The notes below the pieces were generated by a model. It saw nothing but the letters and a program-made list of their open reading frames with translations, did no database searches and had not been told where the DNA came from. The translations under genes and the position numbers were made by a program. From the NCBI GenBank assembly GCA_019118325.1, contig DWZE01000016.1:1-38733 (forward strand): 38,733 bases of DNA, read 5' to 3'. Below, one piece after another: positions 31,757 through 38,733 of the stretch (the stretch's first letter is position 1; every line of letters starts with the position of its first letter). Source of the stretch: Candidatus Bacteroides intestinavium. Its GTDB lineage: Bacteria > Bacteroidota > Bacteroidia > Bacteroidales > Bacteroidaceae.

Positions 31757-33220
31757 TCATTTCTCCAGTTCTTCGATACCTTGCAAGGCGGTCTTTGCCA
31801 GAGCGTGATTGGGATTGATGGCCAGAATCTTGTTCCAATACTCCTTGGAGATGGCGTAATCCTCCGGCTTGGCCTGCAACATGTAATAATAACCCAGATA
31901 GCTGTAGCAAGTGATGAGGACACTGTTGTAACGCGGGTCGTTCTTAGGCAAAACCAGCTCTACCACTTTCTCATAGTAAGGCTTGGCCAGTCCCTGCGTT
32001 GTCTCGGGGTCCATAGCCGAACGGGTGTGTCCGCGATAGAAATAGCCGGTATAGCTGTCAGGAGCCAATTCAGAAACCTGTGCATAGAGCGTATCGGCTT
32101 CCATCAAAGCCTGCTGACGCTTCTCCAGCGTCACGTTCACCGTGTCCGTACCCTGGTCGTAGTACATACCGGCCAGTGTGAAGATGTTCTCGGCAGTCTT
32201 TTCGCCGGCGGGCAGGAGATCGCAATACTTCTTGTAGGTTTCGATGCCCTTGTCATAATCGCCGCTGTTATTGTAAGCCTCAGAAACCTGCTGCAACAGT
32301 TCAACGGCAGTCGTATCCATTTCATAAGCCTTTTCGAACTGAGTGACAGCAGCAGCGTAGTCCTTCGTGGCGTTCAGCAAGGCACCATAGTAACGGTAGT
32401 CCAGACCAGAGTAGTTGACATCCTTCAACTGATTGAAGAATACATCGGCAATTTTCTTAGCCTCGTTGTAACGCTTCATATCAATGAGGTTGTACATGGC
32501 CAGACGGTTGAAGCCCGTGCTCTCGGCATTCTGCTGCAAACCCTTGTTCGCAATCTCGTAGGAAGCCTCGAAATCATGGCTCATAAAGAGGGCGAACGCA
32601 TAACTCATGATATCGCTCTCCGTAGCAATGTCTGTATGGATGAAGCTCTCATAAGCCTTGGCTGCATCAGCAAAATTGTTATTGGAGTAGTAAACCTCGG
32701 CCATAGTCTTGTCAGCCTGCAAGAGGATATCCTGGGGCACGCCGGCCACTTGCTTCAACTGGTTCAGCTTGTCAATAGCCATCGTGGGGCTGGCAGACTT
32801 GTATGCACGTGCATACTTCAGATAAGCCTCGTAGCAATTGGGGTCGAAATAGATGGCTTGTTCATACATCTGGCACGCAGTGCCCACGTCCTTCTTAGCC
32901 AAAGCGATGTCACCCTCCAGGAGGGAAATCTGCGGATTTTGCTTATCGGCCTTCTTGGCTTTCTCAATGAGTTCAGCAACCTCTTCCGTCTTTTCGGCAT
33001 CCAGATACACCTGGGTCAGTGCCAAAATAAGCTCCACATTCTTCTTGTTCTTGCCCTTTATCAGGTCTTCAGTCAAATCCCACGCACCATCGGGGTTGGA
33101 CTTAATCATTTCCTTCACTTGACTGACACCGGCCTTCCAATCAGACTCGGTTTGCGCGGAAACCATACCTGCAAAGAGGAGTCCCACGCAACATAATGTT
33201 ACAATTCTCTTAATCTTCAT
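31757..33220 (-). CDS. Secreted tetratricopeptide-repeat protein of the TonB operon
   Basis: The 487-residue protein has a signal peptide (1-22, VSAQ) followed by repeated helical pairs typical of TPR, for example AKKDVGTACQMYEQAIYFDPNCYEAYLKYARAY and KDYAAAVTQFEKAYEMDTTAVELLQQVSEAY. It is probably a periplasmic scaffold. It is the last gene of the exbB-exbD-exbD-tonB-PstS-like run, 24 nt after the PstS-like gene, an order I know from other Bacteroides genomes. That suggests it helps energy transduction or recruits partners, but its function is not established. Confidence 0.9.
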   Translation of the reverse strand: MKIKRIVTLCCVGLLFAGMVSAQTESDWKAGVSQVKEMIKSNPDGAWDLTEDLIKGKNKKNVELILALTQVYLDAEKTEEVAELIEKAKKADKQNPQISLLEGDIALAKKDVGTACQMYEQAIYFDPNCYEAYLKYARAYKSASPTMAIDKLNQLKQVAGVPQDILLQADKTMAEVYYSNNNFADAAKAYESFIHTDIATESDIMSYAFALFMSHDFEASYEIANKGLQQNAESTGFNRLAMYNLIDMKRYNEAKKIADVFFNQLKDVNYSGLDYRYYGALLNATKDYAAAVTQFEKAYEMDTTAVELLQQVSEAYNNSGDYDKGIETYKKYCDLLPAGEKTAENIFTLAGMYYDQGTDTVNVTLEKRQQALMEADTLYAQVSELAPDSYTGYFYRGHTRSAMDPETTQGLAKPYYEKVVELVLPKNDPRYNSVLITCYSYLGYYYMLQAKPEDYAISKEYWNKILAINPNHALAKTALQGIEELEK

Positions 33221-33244
33221 ATTTCTCTCTTATAAAAAAAACTA

Positions 33245-34198
33245 TTATTCTTCTTTCACATTCACGATACGCACAGCCTGCGTGGCAGGCAACAACCCGG
33301 ACTTCTGGATAATCAATTGTCCCCGGTGGGACTGCAGAAATCCGGAGAATCCCCAGCACAAACCATTACGAGGATCGTTCACCAAGACATAAATGTCACG
33401 AGACAAAGGATAGTCGCCATAGTACAAATAAGCCTGATAGGGTTTGTAACTGTTAGCAACAGTTGGTTGTGTGGAATAGCTAACCGACATCACACGGACC
33501 TCTTTGTTGAACGAGAGTCCGGTACTGTCATTCCGGTCGCTTAGCCAATTCACACCGACAATACCTATGGCACCGGGAGTCTTCGAGACGAAATTAATGA
33601 CCTCCTTGTTGGTCTTCAAGGCACTCACATTGCCCGCCAGTTGCTTGCCGTTGCAGATGGAGTCGATGGCGAAACGCACCGTACTGGAGTTCTTGTTGTC
33701 GAACACCAAATGTATGTCTCCTAAACGGGATTCGGGATAGATATCTTTCCACCGGGTTTTCTCGCCGACCAGGATGCTCCGAATGGCATCCACACTGATG
33801 AGTGAATCCGGGTTCTCCAGGTTTGTAATCAAGGCCAACCCATCTGTCGCGATTTTAATTTCCTGGGGGAAGAACTTGCGGCTATGAAAGGATTCTTTTT
33901 CCTCCGGTGTCAGCTTGCGGCTGGCTATCACCAACCGCAAACTGTCCTTGAGCAAGAGGTTGACAGCTTCGACTTCTGTCACATAGTGGGGGATAATGTC
34001 CGCCTCAGGATACTGACTTTCGAAAACATCTATCTCTTCCTGCACAATGGGCTGGAAGCTTTCATCGGCCGCAATGGCCACGGTTCCCGTCGTATACGTA
34101 TCCGTACGTCCGTCCTTGGACGGCTTCTGCTTACAAGCAGCCAACGACATTCCCACCAACAGGAACAAAAGTCCAAACTGTCTCGCTCTTCTATTCAT
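33245..34198 (-). CDS. PstS-like substrate-binding lipoprotein
   Basis: The 317-residue protein has a lipoprotein signal with Cys22 (MSLAACKQ). The mature part follows the phosphate-binding PstS fold (GTVAIAADESFQPIVQEEIDVFESQYP, FDNKNSSTVRFAIDS, VINFVSKTPGAIGIVGVNWL). No pst permease or ATPase genes accompany it; it sits between tonB (4 nt) and the TPR gene. A transport role as part of an ABC system is thus doubtful, and a periplasmic binding or sensing role linked to TonB is more likely. Confidence 0.88.
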   Translation of the reverse strand: MNRRARQFGLLFLLVGMSLAACKQKPSKDGRTDTYTTGTVAIAADESFQPIVQEEIDVFESQYPEADIIPHYVTEVEAVNLLLKDSLRLVIASRKLTPEEKESFHSRKFFPQEIKIATDGLALITNLENPDSLISVDAIRSILVGEKTRWKDIYPESRLGDIHLVFDNKNSSTVRFAIDSICNGKQLAGNVSALKTNKEVINFVSKTPGAIGIVGVNWLSDRNDSTGLSFNKEVRVMSVSYSTQPTVANSYKPYQAYLYYGDYPLSRDIYVLVNDPRNGLCWGFSGFLQSHRGQLIIQKSGLLPATQAVRIVNVKEE

Positions 34199-34202
34199 AC
34201 TT

Positions 34203-35015
34203 TTATTGCAATCTGAATCTTACAGGCAAAGTGTATCTTACGGAAACGGCCTTACCGTTCTGGCGGCCCGGAATCCACTTCGGCATGCTCTGTATCACGC
34301 GAACGGCCTCTTTGTCACAAGAGGGGTCAAGGCTACGCGCAACTACGATGTCACGGATAGAACCGTCAGAACCCACCACAAACTGGCAGACCACACTACC
34401 TTGGATGCCATTCTCCTGGGCGATAACCGGATAATGGATATTCTTACTCAGATAAGCCATCAACTCGGCCTGTCCACCGGGGAACTGAGGAGCCTGTTCT
34501 ACCATGTTGAACACTTCCTCCTCCACGGGAGCTTCCGTAACAACTTGCTTCAGGTCTTCCACGAGTTCGCCACCTTCTTCGTCCGTACCTTGTATGTCGG
34601 CGATAGAGATAGCCACCTTGCTCTCCGTCAACTCTTCCTGCGTCCTCATCTGGTCTTCATCAGCCACTTCTTCATCCTTCTTGATGACAGGTGCCGTAAA
34701 CTTGATGGAGCTCTTCAGGGCGGGAGGCGGAGGAGCCACGGGCTGTACCTTCTGCACTTCTTCCTGTTTCACTTCGGGTTCTTCCAACTGCGAGAGTGTG
34801 GTAACTTCGGTCATCACTTCCTTCTTCTCGGGAGTCACCATCGTTATCAGTCTCGGAATGGAGAAACCTACTGCTGCAATCACAATCACCAGCACGACGG
34901 AGAAATTCAGACGTCTTGCTGCACGGGCACGCATCTTATATGCGCCGTAATCCTTATTCCTGCCTTCGAATATAAGGTCACACCATTCTTGAGAGGTCAA
35001 ATCTATTTTTGCCAT
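34203..35015 (-). CDS. tonB: TonB energy-transducing protein
   Basis: The 270-residue protein begins with the Bacteroidetes-type cytoplasmic stretch SQEWCDLIFEGRNKDYGAYKMR. One membrane helix (about 39-58) is followed by a periplasmic Pro/Glu/Val-rich spacer (PVAPPPPALK) and a C-terminal TonB domain (about 180-270: GGQAELMAYLSKNIHYPVIAQENGIQGSVVCQFVV to VRYTLPVRFRLQ). It carries proton-motive energy from ExbB/ExbD to outer-membrane transporters such as SusC proteins. It lies 27 nt after the second exbD. Confidence 0.95.
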   Translation of the reverse strand: MAKIDLTSQEWCDLIFEGRNKDYGAYKMRARAARRLNFSVVLVIVIAAVGFSIPRLITMVTPEKKEVMTEVTTLSQLEEPEVKQEEVQKVQPVAPPPPALKSSIKFTAPVIKKDEEVADEDQMRTQEELTESKVAISIADIQGTDEEGGELVEDLKQVVTEAPVEEEVFNMVEQAPQFPGGQAELMAYLSKNIHYPVIAQENGIQGSVVCQFVVGSDGSIRDIVVARSLDPSCDKEAVRVIQSMPKWIPGRQNGKAVSVRYTLPVRFRLQ

Positions 35016-35042
35016 AATCTACTTCTTTTAAGGTGTTACACA

Positions 35043-35693
35043 TTATTGAGCCAGGTTTTCTGCACCGTATGCGCCTTTGCTCTCGAAGTTCTTGATGAGG
35101 AACTCGTCGCCTTCGGCGATGTCGGCGATTACGTACTTACCAATGTTGCAAATCTGCATTTCATCCAGTGCGTCAATCAGATTCTTGTACGATGCATCGT
35201 CCGTGGCCTTGATGATGACCGTCGGCGTACCGTCTCCTCCCTTGATTTCGGAGACTTTCTTGTCGTACTCTTCTTCTGATATCTTCAGGTCCGCTTTCTG
35301 TTGCTTCAGCTCGTTTACTTGTCTTACGGCAGCACTGTTACGGCGGAGGAGCATGGCACGCAGTCCATCAGCCTGGTATGAGGATTCCTTCAACGAATTG
35401 AAGTCATCATACTTGGGCTCTCCTTCATAGTAATACAGCTTGTCATCGCCGGCCAGCAAGAGCGTGATGGCCTGTGAGGCCTTTACTTTCGAGCGTTCCT
35501 CGTCCGTAATGTTCTTGTCATTGCTGGGCATGCTGATTTCCATCGTCTGAGGTTTACTCAGGGTGGTACACAGCATAAAGAAAGTAATCAGCAACATGTT
35601 CATGTCCACCATCGGCGTGAAGTCCACGCGGACGGTCATCTTTTTCTGTTTGCTGTTGCTTTTCTTATTGCCACCTTCTTGTATTTCAGCCAT
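35043..35693 (-). CDS. ExbD/TolR family protein (second)
   Basis: The 216-residue protein has one membrane helix (about 31-48) containing the proton-pathway Asp in FTPMVDMNMLLITFFML. A long periplasmic part follows with an inserted Lys/Glu-rich helix (RRNSAAVRQVNELKQQKADLKISEEEYDKK). Together with ExbB and the first ExbD it forms the proton channel complex that drives TonB. Two different ExbD proteins in a row is usual for Bacteroides. Confidence 0.94.
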   Translation of the reverse strand: MAEIQEGGNKKSNSKQKKMTVRVDFTPMVDMNMLLITFFMLCTTLSKPQTMEISMPSNDKNITDEERSKVKASQAITLLLAGDDKLYYYEGEPKYDDFNSLKESSYQADGLRAMLLRRNSAAVRQVNELKQQKADLKISEEEYDKKVSEIKGGDGTPTVIIKATDDASYKNLIDALDEMQICNIGKYVIADIAEGDEFLIKNFESKGAYGAENLAQ

Positions 35694-35709
35694 ATTTAAC
35701 TCCTTTCAA

Positions 35710-36315
35710 TTATTCCTCAGAAGTCGTCTTCAGCGAGGTGATCAGGTTGTATCTGTTCTCGTGAAGATCCTGAAGAGAGTTCATTACATTCTTAATCGTC
35801 GAATAAGGAGTGGCGGCGTCGGCCTTGATGGCAATGCGCAGGTCTCTGTTCACTGAACGCGCGTTGCGTACCCAATCCTTAAACTGATTGTCCAAACTGT
35901 CGCACGGAATACCGGCTGTCTTCAGCACTTCGTTCTGCTTGTCCTCTTCCAAGTCCAGGAAACCCTTCATACTCTTCATAGGAACGCCGAAAGTGCTGGC
36001 GGTCTTGAACTTATTGATTTGTTCAGCCGTGAACTGTATGCCGTACTGGTCGCCCATAGCTGTCAGCACTTGCTCCAAGTCGCTTTGTCTGTCCATGCTC
36101 ATGAAAACCTTTCCATCCGGAGCAATCAGAATCTGGAGGATATCCGTCTCAGGGATCTTGATTTCGGACACAGAACCCGGGGTGTTCACCTTCACGGGCT
36201 CGGGCTTCACGAATGTAGAAGTCAACATGAAGAAAGTCAACAGCAACACTGTCACGTCACTCATCGCCGTCATGTCGATGAATGTACTTTTCTTTTTGAT
36301 TTTGACTCTACCCAT
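35710..36315 (-). CDS. ExbD/TolR family protein (first)
   Basis: The 201-residue protein has the membrane helix FIDMTAMSDVTVLLLTFFML with the conserved Asp, and a periplasmic domain with an insert not found in E. coli ExbD (GFLDLEEDKQNEVLKTAGIP). It precedes the second exbD by 16 nt. The two share the fold but only modest sequence, so they probably form a mixed dimer or have separate roles. Confidence 0.94.
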   Translation of the reverse strand: MGRVKIKKKSTFIDMTAMSDVTVLLLTFFMLTSTFVKPEPVKVNTPGSVSEIKIPETDILQILIAPDGKVFMSMDRQSDLEQVLTAMGDQYGIQFTAEQINKFKTASTFGVPMKSMKGFLDLEEDKQNEVLKTAGIPCDSLDNQFKDWVRNARSVNRDLRIAIKADAATPYSTIKNVMNSLQDLHENRYNLITSLKTTSEE

Positions 36316-36405
36316 AAATCTGTAAATTTAAAAATTGAGTAACTTAAACCGGGAACGGCGGAAGCCCCCTCAAAGAGGTTCCCCCTCTCCACTTCAATTT
36401 ACCTA

Positions 36406-37218
36406 TTAATGAGTAGCGGCAAATGTCTGTACGATAGAGAAGCCTACTTCGTCAAGAGCGAATGTCAGTTTATCAATCTTGTTCGTGTAATAGTTGTAAG
36501 CGATAACGGCCAATGCACCGGTCAAGATACCGAAGGCCGTGTTGATCAAGGCCTCAGAAATACCTTGTGACAGAGCCATAGAGTCAGCAGATCCACCGGC
36601 AGCCAGAGCGGCGAACGAACGGATCATACCGATAACCGTACCGAGCAGACCCATCAACGTACCCAGCGTCGTGATAGTACCGATGATAGGCAGGTTCTCC
36701 TGCATCATGGGCAATTCCAATGCAGTAGCCTCTTCCAGTTCCTTCTGGATAGCCAGTTGCTTCTGGTCCTTGGACAGCACCGTGTTCTTCTCCATTTCAG
36801 CATACTTCTGCAGCGTTGCGCCTACTACGTTGGCTACAGAACCGCGCTGCTTGTCGCACAGATTCTGGGCAGTCACCATGTCGTTGTTGGCCAAAGCCAC
36901 CTTGATGTTGGCAACGAACTTAGCCAAAGAACCACGGCCGAAAGCGGCACGGATAGCGAAGAAACGCTCGATGGCCAATGCGATAACGGTCAGCAAGAGA
37001 GTCTGGATCACAGGCACAATGACACCACCTTTATAGATGGTTCCCAGGAAGTTGCCCGGCAGCGGGTGGTTGTTGGGGTCATTGTTCATGAAGTTGGCGG
37101 GATTACCCAGCACGAAATGATAAATGCAAACGGCTACGATAAAGCAGCATACGATTACAATCCACGCAGACTTAATACCTTTGAAGCCTGAGCTCTTTTT
37201 TTTGTTTGTTGTTTCCAT
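36406..37218 (-). CDS. exbB: ExbB/TolQ/MotA-family proton channel
   Basis: The 270-residue inner-membrane protein has helices at about 17-34, 70-90, 175-198 and 217-240. The family core is LPIIGTITTLGTLMGLLGTVIGMIRSFAALA, followed by ALINTAFGILTGALAVIAYNYY. It forms the pentameric part of the ExbB-ExbD motor. It is the first gene of the operon, 90 nt before exbD. The gap contains only a GC-rich stretch with a minor hairpin. Transcribed from the promoter near 37550 through a leader of about 315 nt. Confidence 0.95.
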   Translation of the reverse strand: METTNKKKSSGFKGIKSAWIVIVCCFIVAVCIYHFVLGNPANFMNNDPNNHPLPGNFLGTIYKGGVIVPVIQTLLLTVIALAIERFFAIRAAFGRGSLAKFVANIKVALANNDMVTAQNLCDKQRGSVANVVGATLQKYAEMEKNTVLSKDQKQLAIQKELEEATALELPMMQENLPIIGTITTLGTLMGLLGTVIGMIRSFAALAAGGSADSMALSQGISEALINTAFGILTGALAVIAYNYYTNKIDKLTFALDEVGFSIVQTFAATH

Positions 37219-37533
37219 AACAAATAAGATAAATGAAATTAATTAATAAATAAATATAGGAACATTTGTTTCTCCTTTTTTCATTCAGCGCGCCAACGGA
37301 ATCTTCCGTCCGAAGCTTTCTTGAGCACCTATACCCACACCCTTTCGGGGCGAGACCGTGTTCTCCATACGAGTAAGGTTCCAAAGCGAAGAGTCTTCCA
37401 AGGGGCAACATCTTCTCAGGACGTTTTTTTCCATCGGCTTTCCTTTTAAAAGGTTTGTATTCTTAAATTAATTAAATTTCAGGCCGAATCCGTTCGAAGC
37501 AGGTGCCACAAAACGGTGCAACGACATCTAAAA
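37219..37533 (-). promoter_or_regulatory. Long 5' leader of the TonB operon
   Basis: From the predicted start near 37533 to the exbB ATG there are about 315 nt, far longer than the other leaders here (20-60 nt). It contains the 49-codon ORF and an AAACCTTTTAAAAGG palindrome-like segment just before it. No known riboswitch was recognised. Confidence 0.5.
37285..37434 (-). CDS. Candidate 49-residue leader ORF upstream of exbB
   Basis: ATG frame MEKNVLRRCCPLEDSSLWNL... ending GRKIPLAR before TGA. A purine-rich AAAAGGAAAG precedes the ATG at a fitting distance. It lies wholly inside the leader between the operon promoter and exbB, with 66 nt to the exbB start. The peptide is rich in Arg, Cys and Ser and has no recognised family. 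A run of seven or more T on the plus strand (poly-A in the RNA) encodes the Lys after the start. It may be a regulatory upstream ORF or the visible frame of a structured leader. Confidence 0.4.
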   Translation of the reverse strand: MEKNVLRRCCPLEDSSLWNLTRMENTVSPRKGVGIGAQESFGRKIPLAR

Positions 37534-37538
37534 CGCGA

Positions 37539-37570
37539 CAAATTTAACCCATTAATTCAGATATGTCAAA
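37539..37570 (-). promoter_or_regulatory. Consensus Bacteroides promoter of the TonB operon
   Basis: On the minus strand TTTG (37570-37567), 20 bp, then TAAATTTG (37546-37539). Both boxes and spacing match the housekeeping consensus, the same arrangement as the structured-RNA promoter. Confidence 0.82.
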
Positions 37571-37687
37571 CAAAATATCCAGGAATTTCCGCGATATAGC
37601 ATATTTTAACGCATAAAGAACGATTTTTTCATAGCAAGGCAAGCTGCCGAACCCGGCTTACCCGGCACACTGCGGCCCGGAGAGCCT

Positions 37688-38733
37688 TCAGCCAGCCACC
37701 TGCAGTTCGCGTATGAGATGGGCCGCCTTGCCATATTTCTCGATTACAAACAGCACATAACGGATATCCACACCGACCGTGCGCTGCAACTCCGGCTCAT
37801 ACAGGATATCGCTGCTCATGGCCTCCCAGTTTCCATCGAAAGCCAGCCCCAGCAGTTCTCCCCGCTCGTTGAACATGGCACTGCCCGAATTGCCGCCCGT
37901 AATGTCGTTGTCGGAGATGAAGCAGACCTTCATCTGTCCGTCCCGATCGGCATAACGTCCGAAATCTCCGGAGGAAAGCAGCTCCAACCATTCGGGCTGT
38001 ACCTGGAAGTCGGGGTCGTCCGCATAGGATTTCGCCTTCTCCAGCACCCCCTGCACGGTGGTATAATAATTGTATACGGCTCCGTCAAACGGCTCATACC
38101 CCCGCACCGTGCCGAAACTCAGCCGCAGGGTGGAGTTGGCGTCCGGATAGAAATTGCGGTCATCATACATACGGCGCACGGCGGCATTGAACAGACGCTC
38201 GCCCCGGACAATCTCACGCGAGGGGCCGTATCCCTGGTAGGTCAACTCAAAGAATTTCGTAATCAGGTCAATGCCCAGCGTCACGGCCGGGTCCTCATAC
38301 AGGTTGTAGGTAGAGTCCCGCTCCAGAAAGCGCTTCAGCCCCCGCGGCGTGGTGATTTCCGAGCGGGCATACAAGTCGTCCACATAGGCACGGCTGTTCC
38401 CGCCGAACAATGAATCAATGGCGTGGTACATCGGCGGCAGATAGAGAGTGTCCACCTTATCCCGATAAACATCCAGCATGGCGGCGAAGACCTCCTTGTC
38501 AATGCCCAGATCCAGATTGGCATAACGCTCCACCAGCGCCTTCAGGCCGGCCACCACCTGCTCCTGCTCGGCCTCGAAATCGAAGTTCAGGATATCCAGC
38601 GCCAACTGCACCAGCTCGGGACCGTTCAGGAAGGCTTCTATAAAATAGGCTTCCGCGCGATTCGTCTCCCGGCGCGCCCGATAGTTCTTCTCCAGGTCGG
38701 ACAGGAGCGTCGAGAGCTGCTTCCGCTCGCGGG
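37688..38733 (-). CDS. S46 family dipeptidyl-peptidase (DPP7/DPP11-like), C-terminal part
   Basis: The frame is open to the window edge, so the N-terminus with the signal peptide and the catalytic His and Asp is missing. About 347 residues are visible. The nucleophile region is SDNDITGGNSGSAMFNERGELLGLAFDGNWE, with the Ser in GNSGS. The helical domain characteristic of S46 precedes it. These periplasmic enzymes release dipeptides from the N-terminus of oligopeptides and feed peptide use in Bacteroidetes. Whether it has DPP7 (hydrophobic) or DPP11 (acidic) preference cannot be told from what is visible. It lies upstream of the TonB operon on the same strand but is separated by a strong promoter. 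Confidence 0.92.
   Translation of the reverse strand, partial: RERKQLSTLLSDLEKNYRARRETNRAEAYFIEAFLNGPELVQLALDILNFDFEAEQEQVVAGLKALVERYANLDLGIDKEVFAAMLDVYRDKVDTLYLPPMYHAIDSLFGGNSRAYVDDLYARSEITTPRGLKRFLERDSTYNLYEDPAVTLGIDLITKFFELTYQGYGPSREIVRGERLFNAAVRRMYDDRNFYPDANSTLRLSFGTVRGYEPFDGAVYNYYTTVQGVLEKAKSYADDPDFQVQPEWLELLSSGDFGRYADRDGQMKVCFISDNDITGGNSGSAMFNERGELLGLAFDGNWEAMSSDILYEPELQRTVGVDIRYVLFVIEKYGKAAHLIRELQVAG

Noticed and set aside
33245..34198. Phosphate ABC transporter operon
   Set aside because: Only the PstS-like binding protein is present; pstC, pstA, pstB and phoU are absent from the window and the gene belongs to the TonB operon.
37172..37411. 79-codon minus-strand frame at the exbB start
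   Set aside because: It overlaps the true exbB start in another frame and ends in low-complexity Lys/Ile sequence. The 49-codon frame in the leader is the better candidate.

Overview
The window looks like chromosome from a Bacteroides-type gut anaerobe (order Bacteroidales). The evidence is the recurring promoter pattern (-7 box TAnnTTTG, in places with a TTTG about 20 bp upstream), an exbB-exbD-exbD-tonB-PstS-like-TPR operon, secreted GH95/GH20/GH27 glycosidases, an S46 dipeptidyl-peptidase, DUF2851 and WbqC. Most of the DNA is GC-rich, so long antisense open frames are common; I treated them as shadows. One block (about 18.1-22.7 kb) is clearly more AT-rich and accessory in character.

Layout. 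1-130: 5' end of a group IIC intron on the minus strand, sitting directly behind the terminator of a hexosamine-kinase-like gene. 0.2-4.7 kb: sugar-kinase-like protein, DUF2851 protein, a histidine kinase without a visible partner, and a divergent membrane protein. 4.9-6.5 kb: ATPase fused to a PD-(D/E)XK nuclease-like domain. 6.6-11.1 kb: a tight plus-strand operon dapB - lepB - inactive lepB paralogue - wbqC-like - queH. 11.1-14.8 kb (minus): pfkA, hsp20, a 0.9-kb sparse gap and an M16 protease. 15.0-18.0 kb (plus): KdsD-like SIS isomerase, PfkB kinase and a lipoprotein phosphatase. 18.1-18.8 kb: a strong promoter, a highly structured RNA of about 320 nt and its terminator. 18.8-22.7 kb: four-gene low-GC cassette (membrane hypothetical, PD-(D/E)XK-like protein, zinc-ribbon/DUF805 membrane protein, membrane-anchored SUMF1 protein). 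23.0-24.8 kb: DEAD-box helicase. 25.0-31.6 kb (minus): three secreted exo-glycosidases whose combined specificities fit host glycans. 31.8-37.2 kb (minus): TonB energising operon with a long leader carrying a 49-codon ORF. 37.7 kb to the end: C-terminal part of an S46 peptidase.

How the genes fit together. The glycosidases strip fucose, HexNAc and alpha-galactose in or outside the periplasm, and the HexNAc-kinase-like protein could act on released amino sugar. The ExbB/ExbD/TonB operon would power outer-membrane uptake, and the S46 peptidase serves peptide use. The rest is housekeeping (lysine synthesis, protein export, queuosine, glycolysis, RNA remodelling).

The most unusual material is (i) the structured RNA in front of the low-GC cassette, (ii) three intergenic arrays with an exact 22-bp period and GATATC-like cores, (iii) a signal-peptidase paralogue lacking both catalytic residues, (iv) an in-frame TGA followed by 20 sense codons ending a cassette gene, and (v) short tandem repeats in leaders and gene ends. 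No tRNA, rRNA, CRISPR array or transposase gene was recognised.
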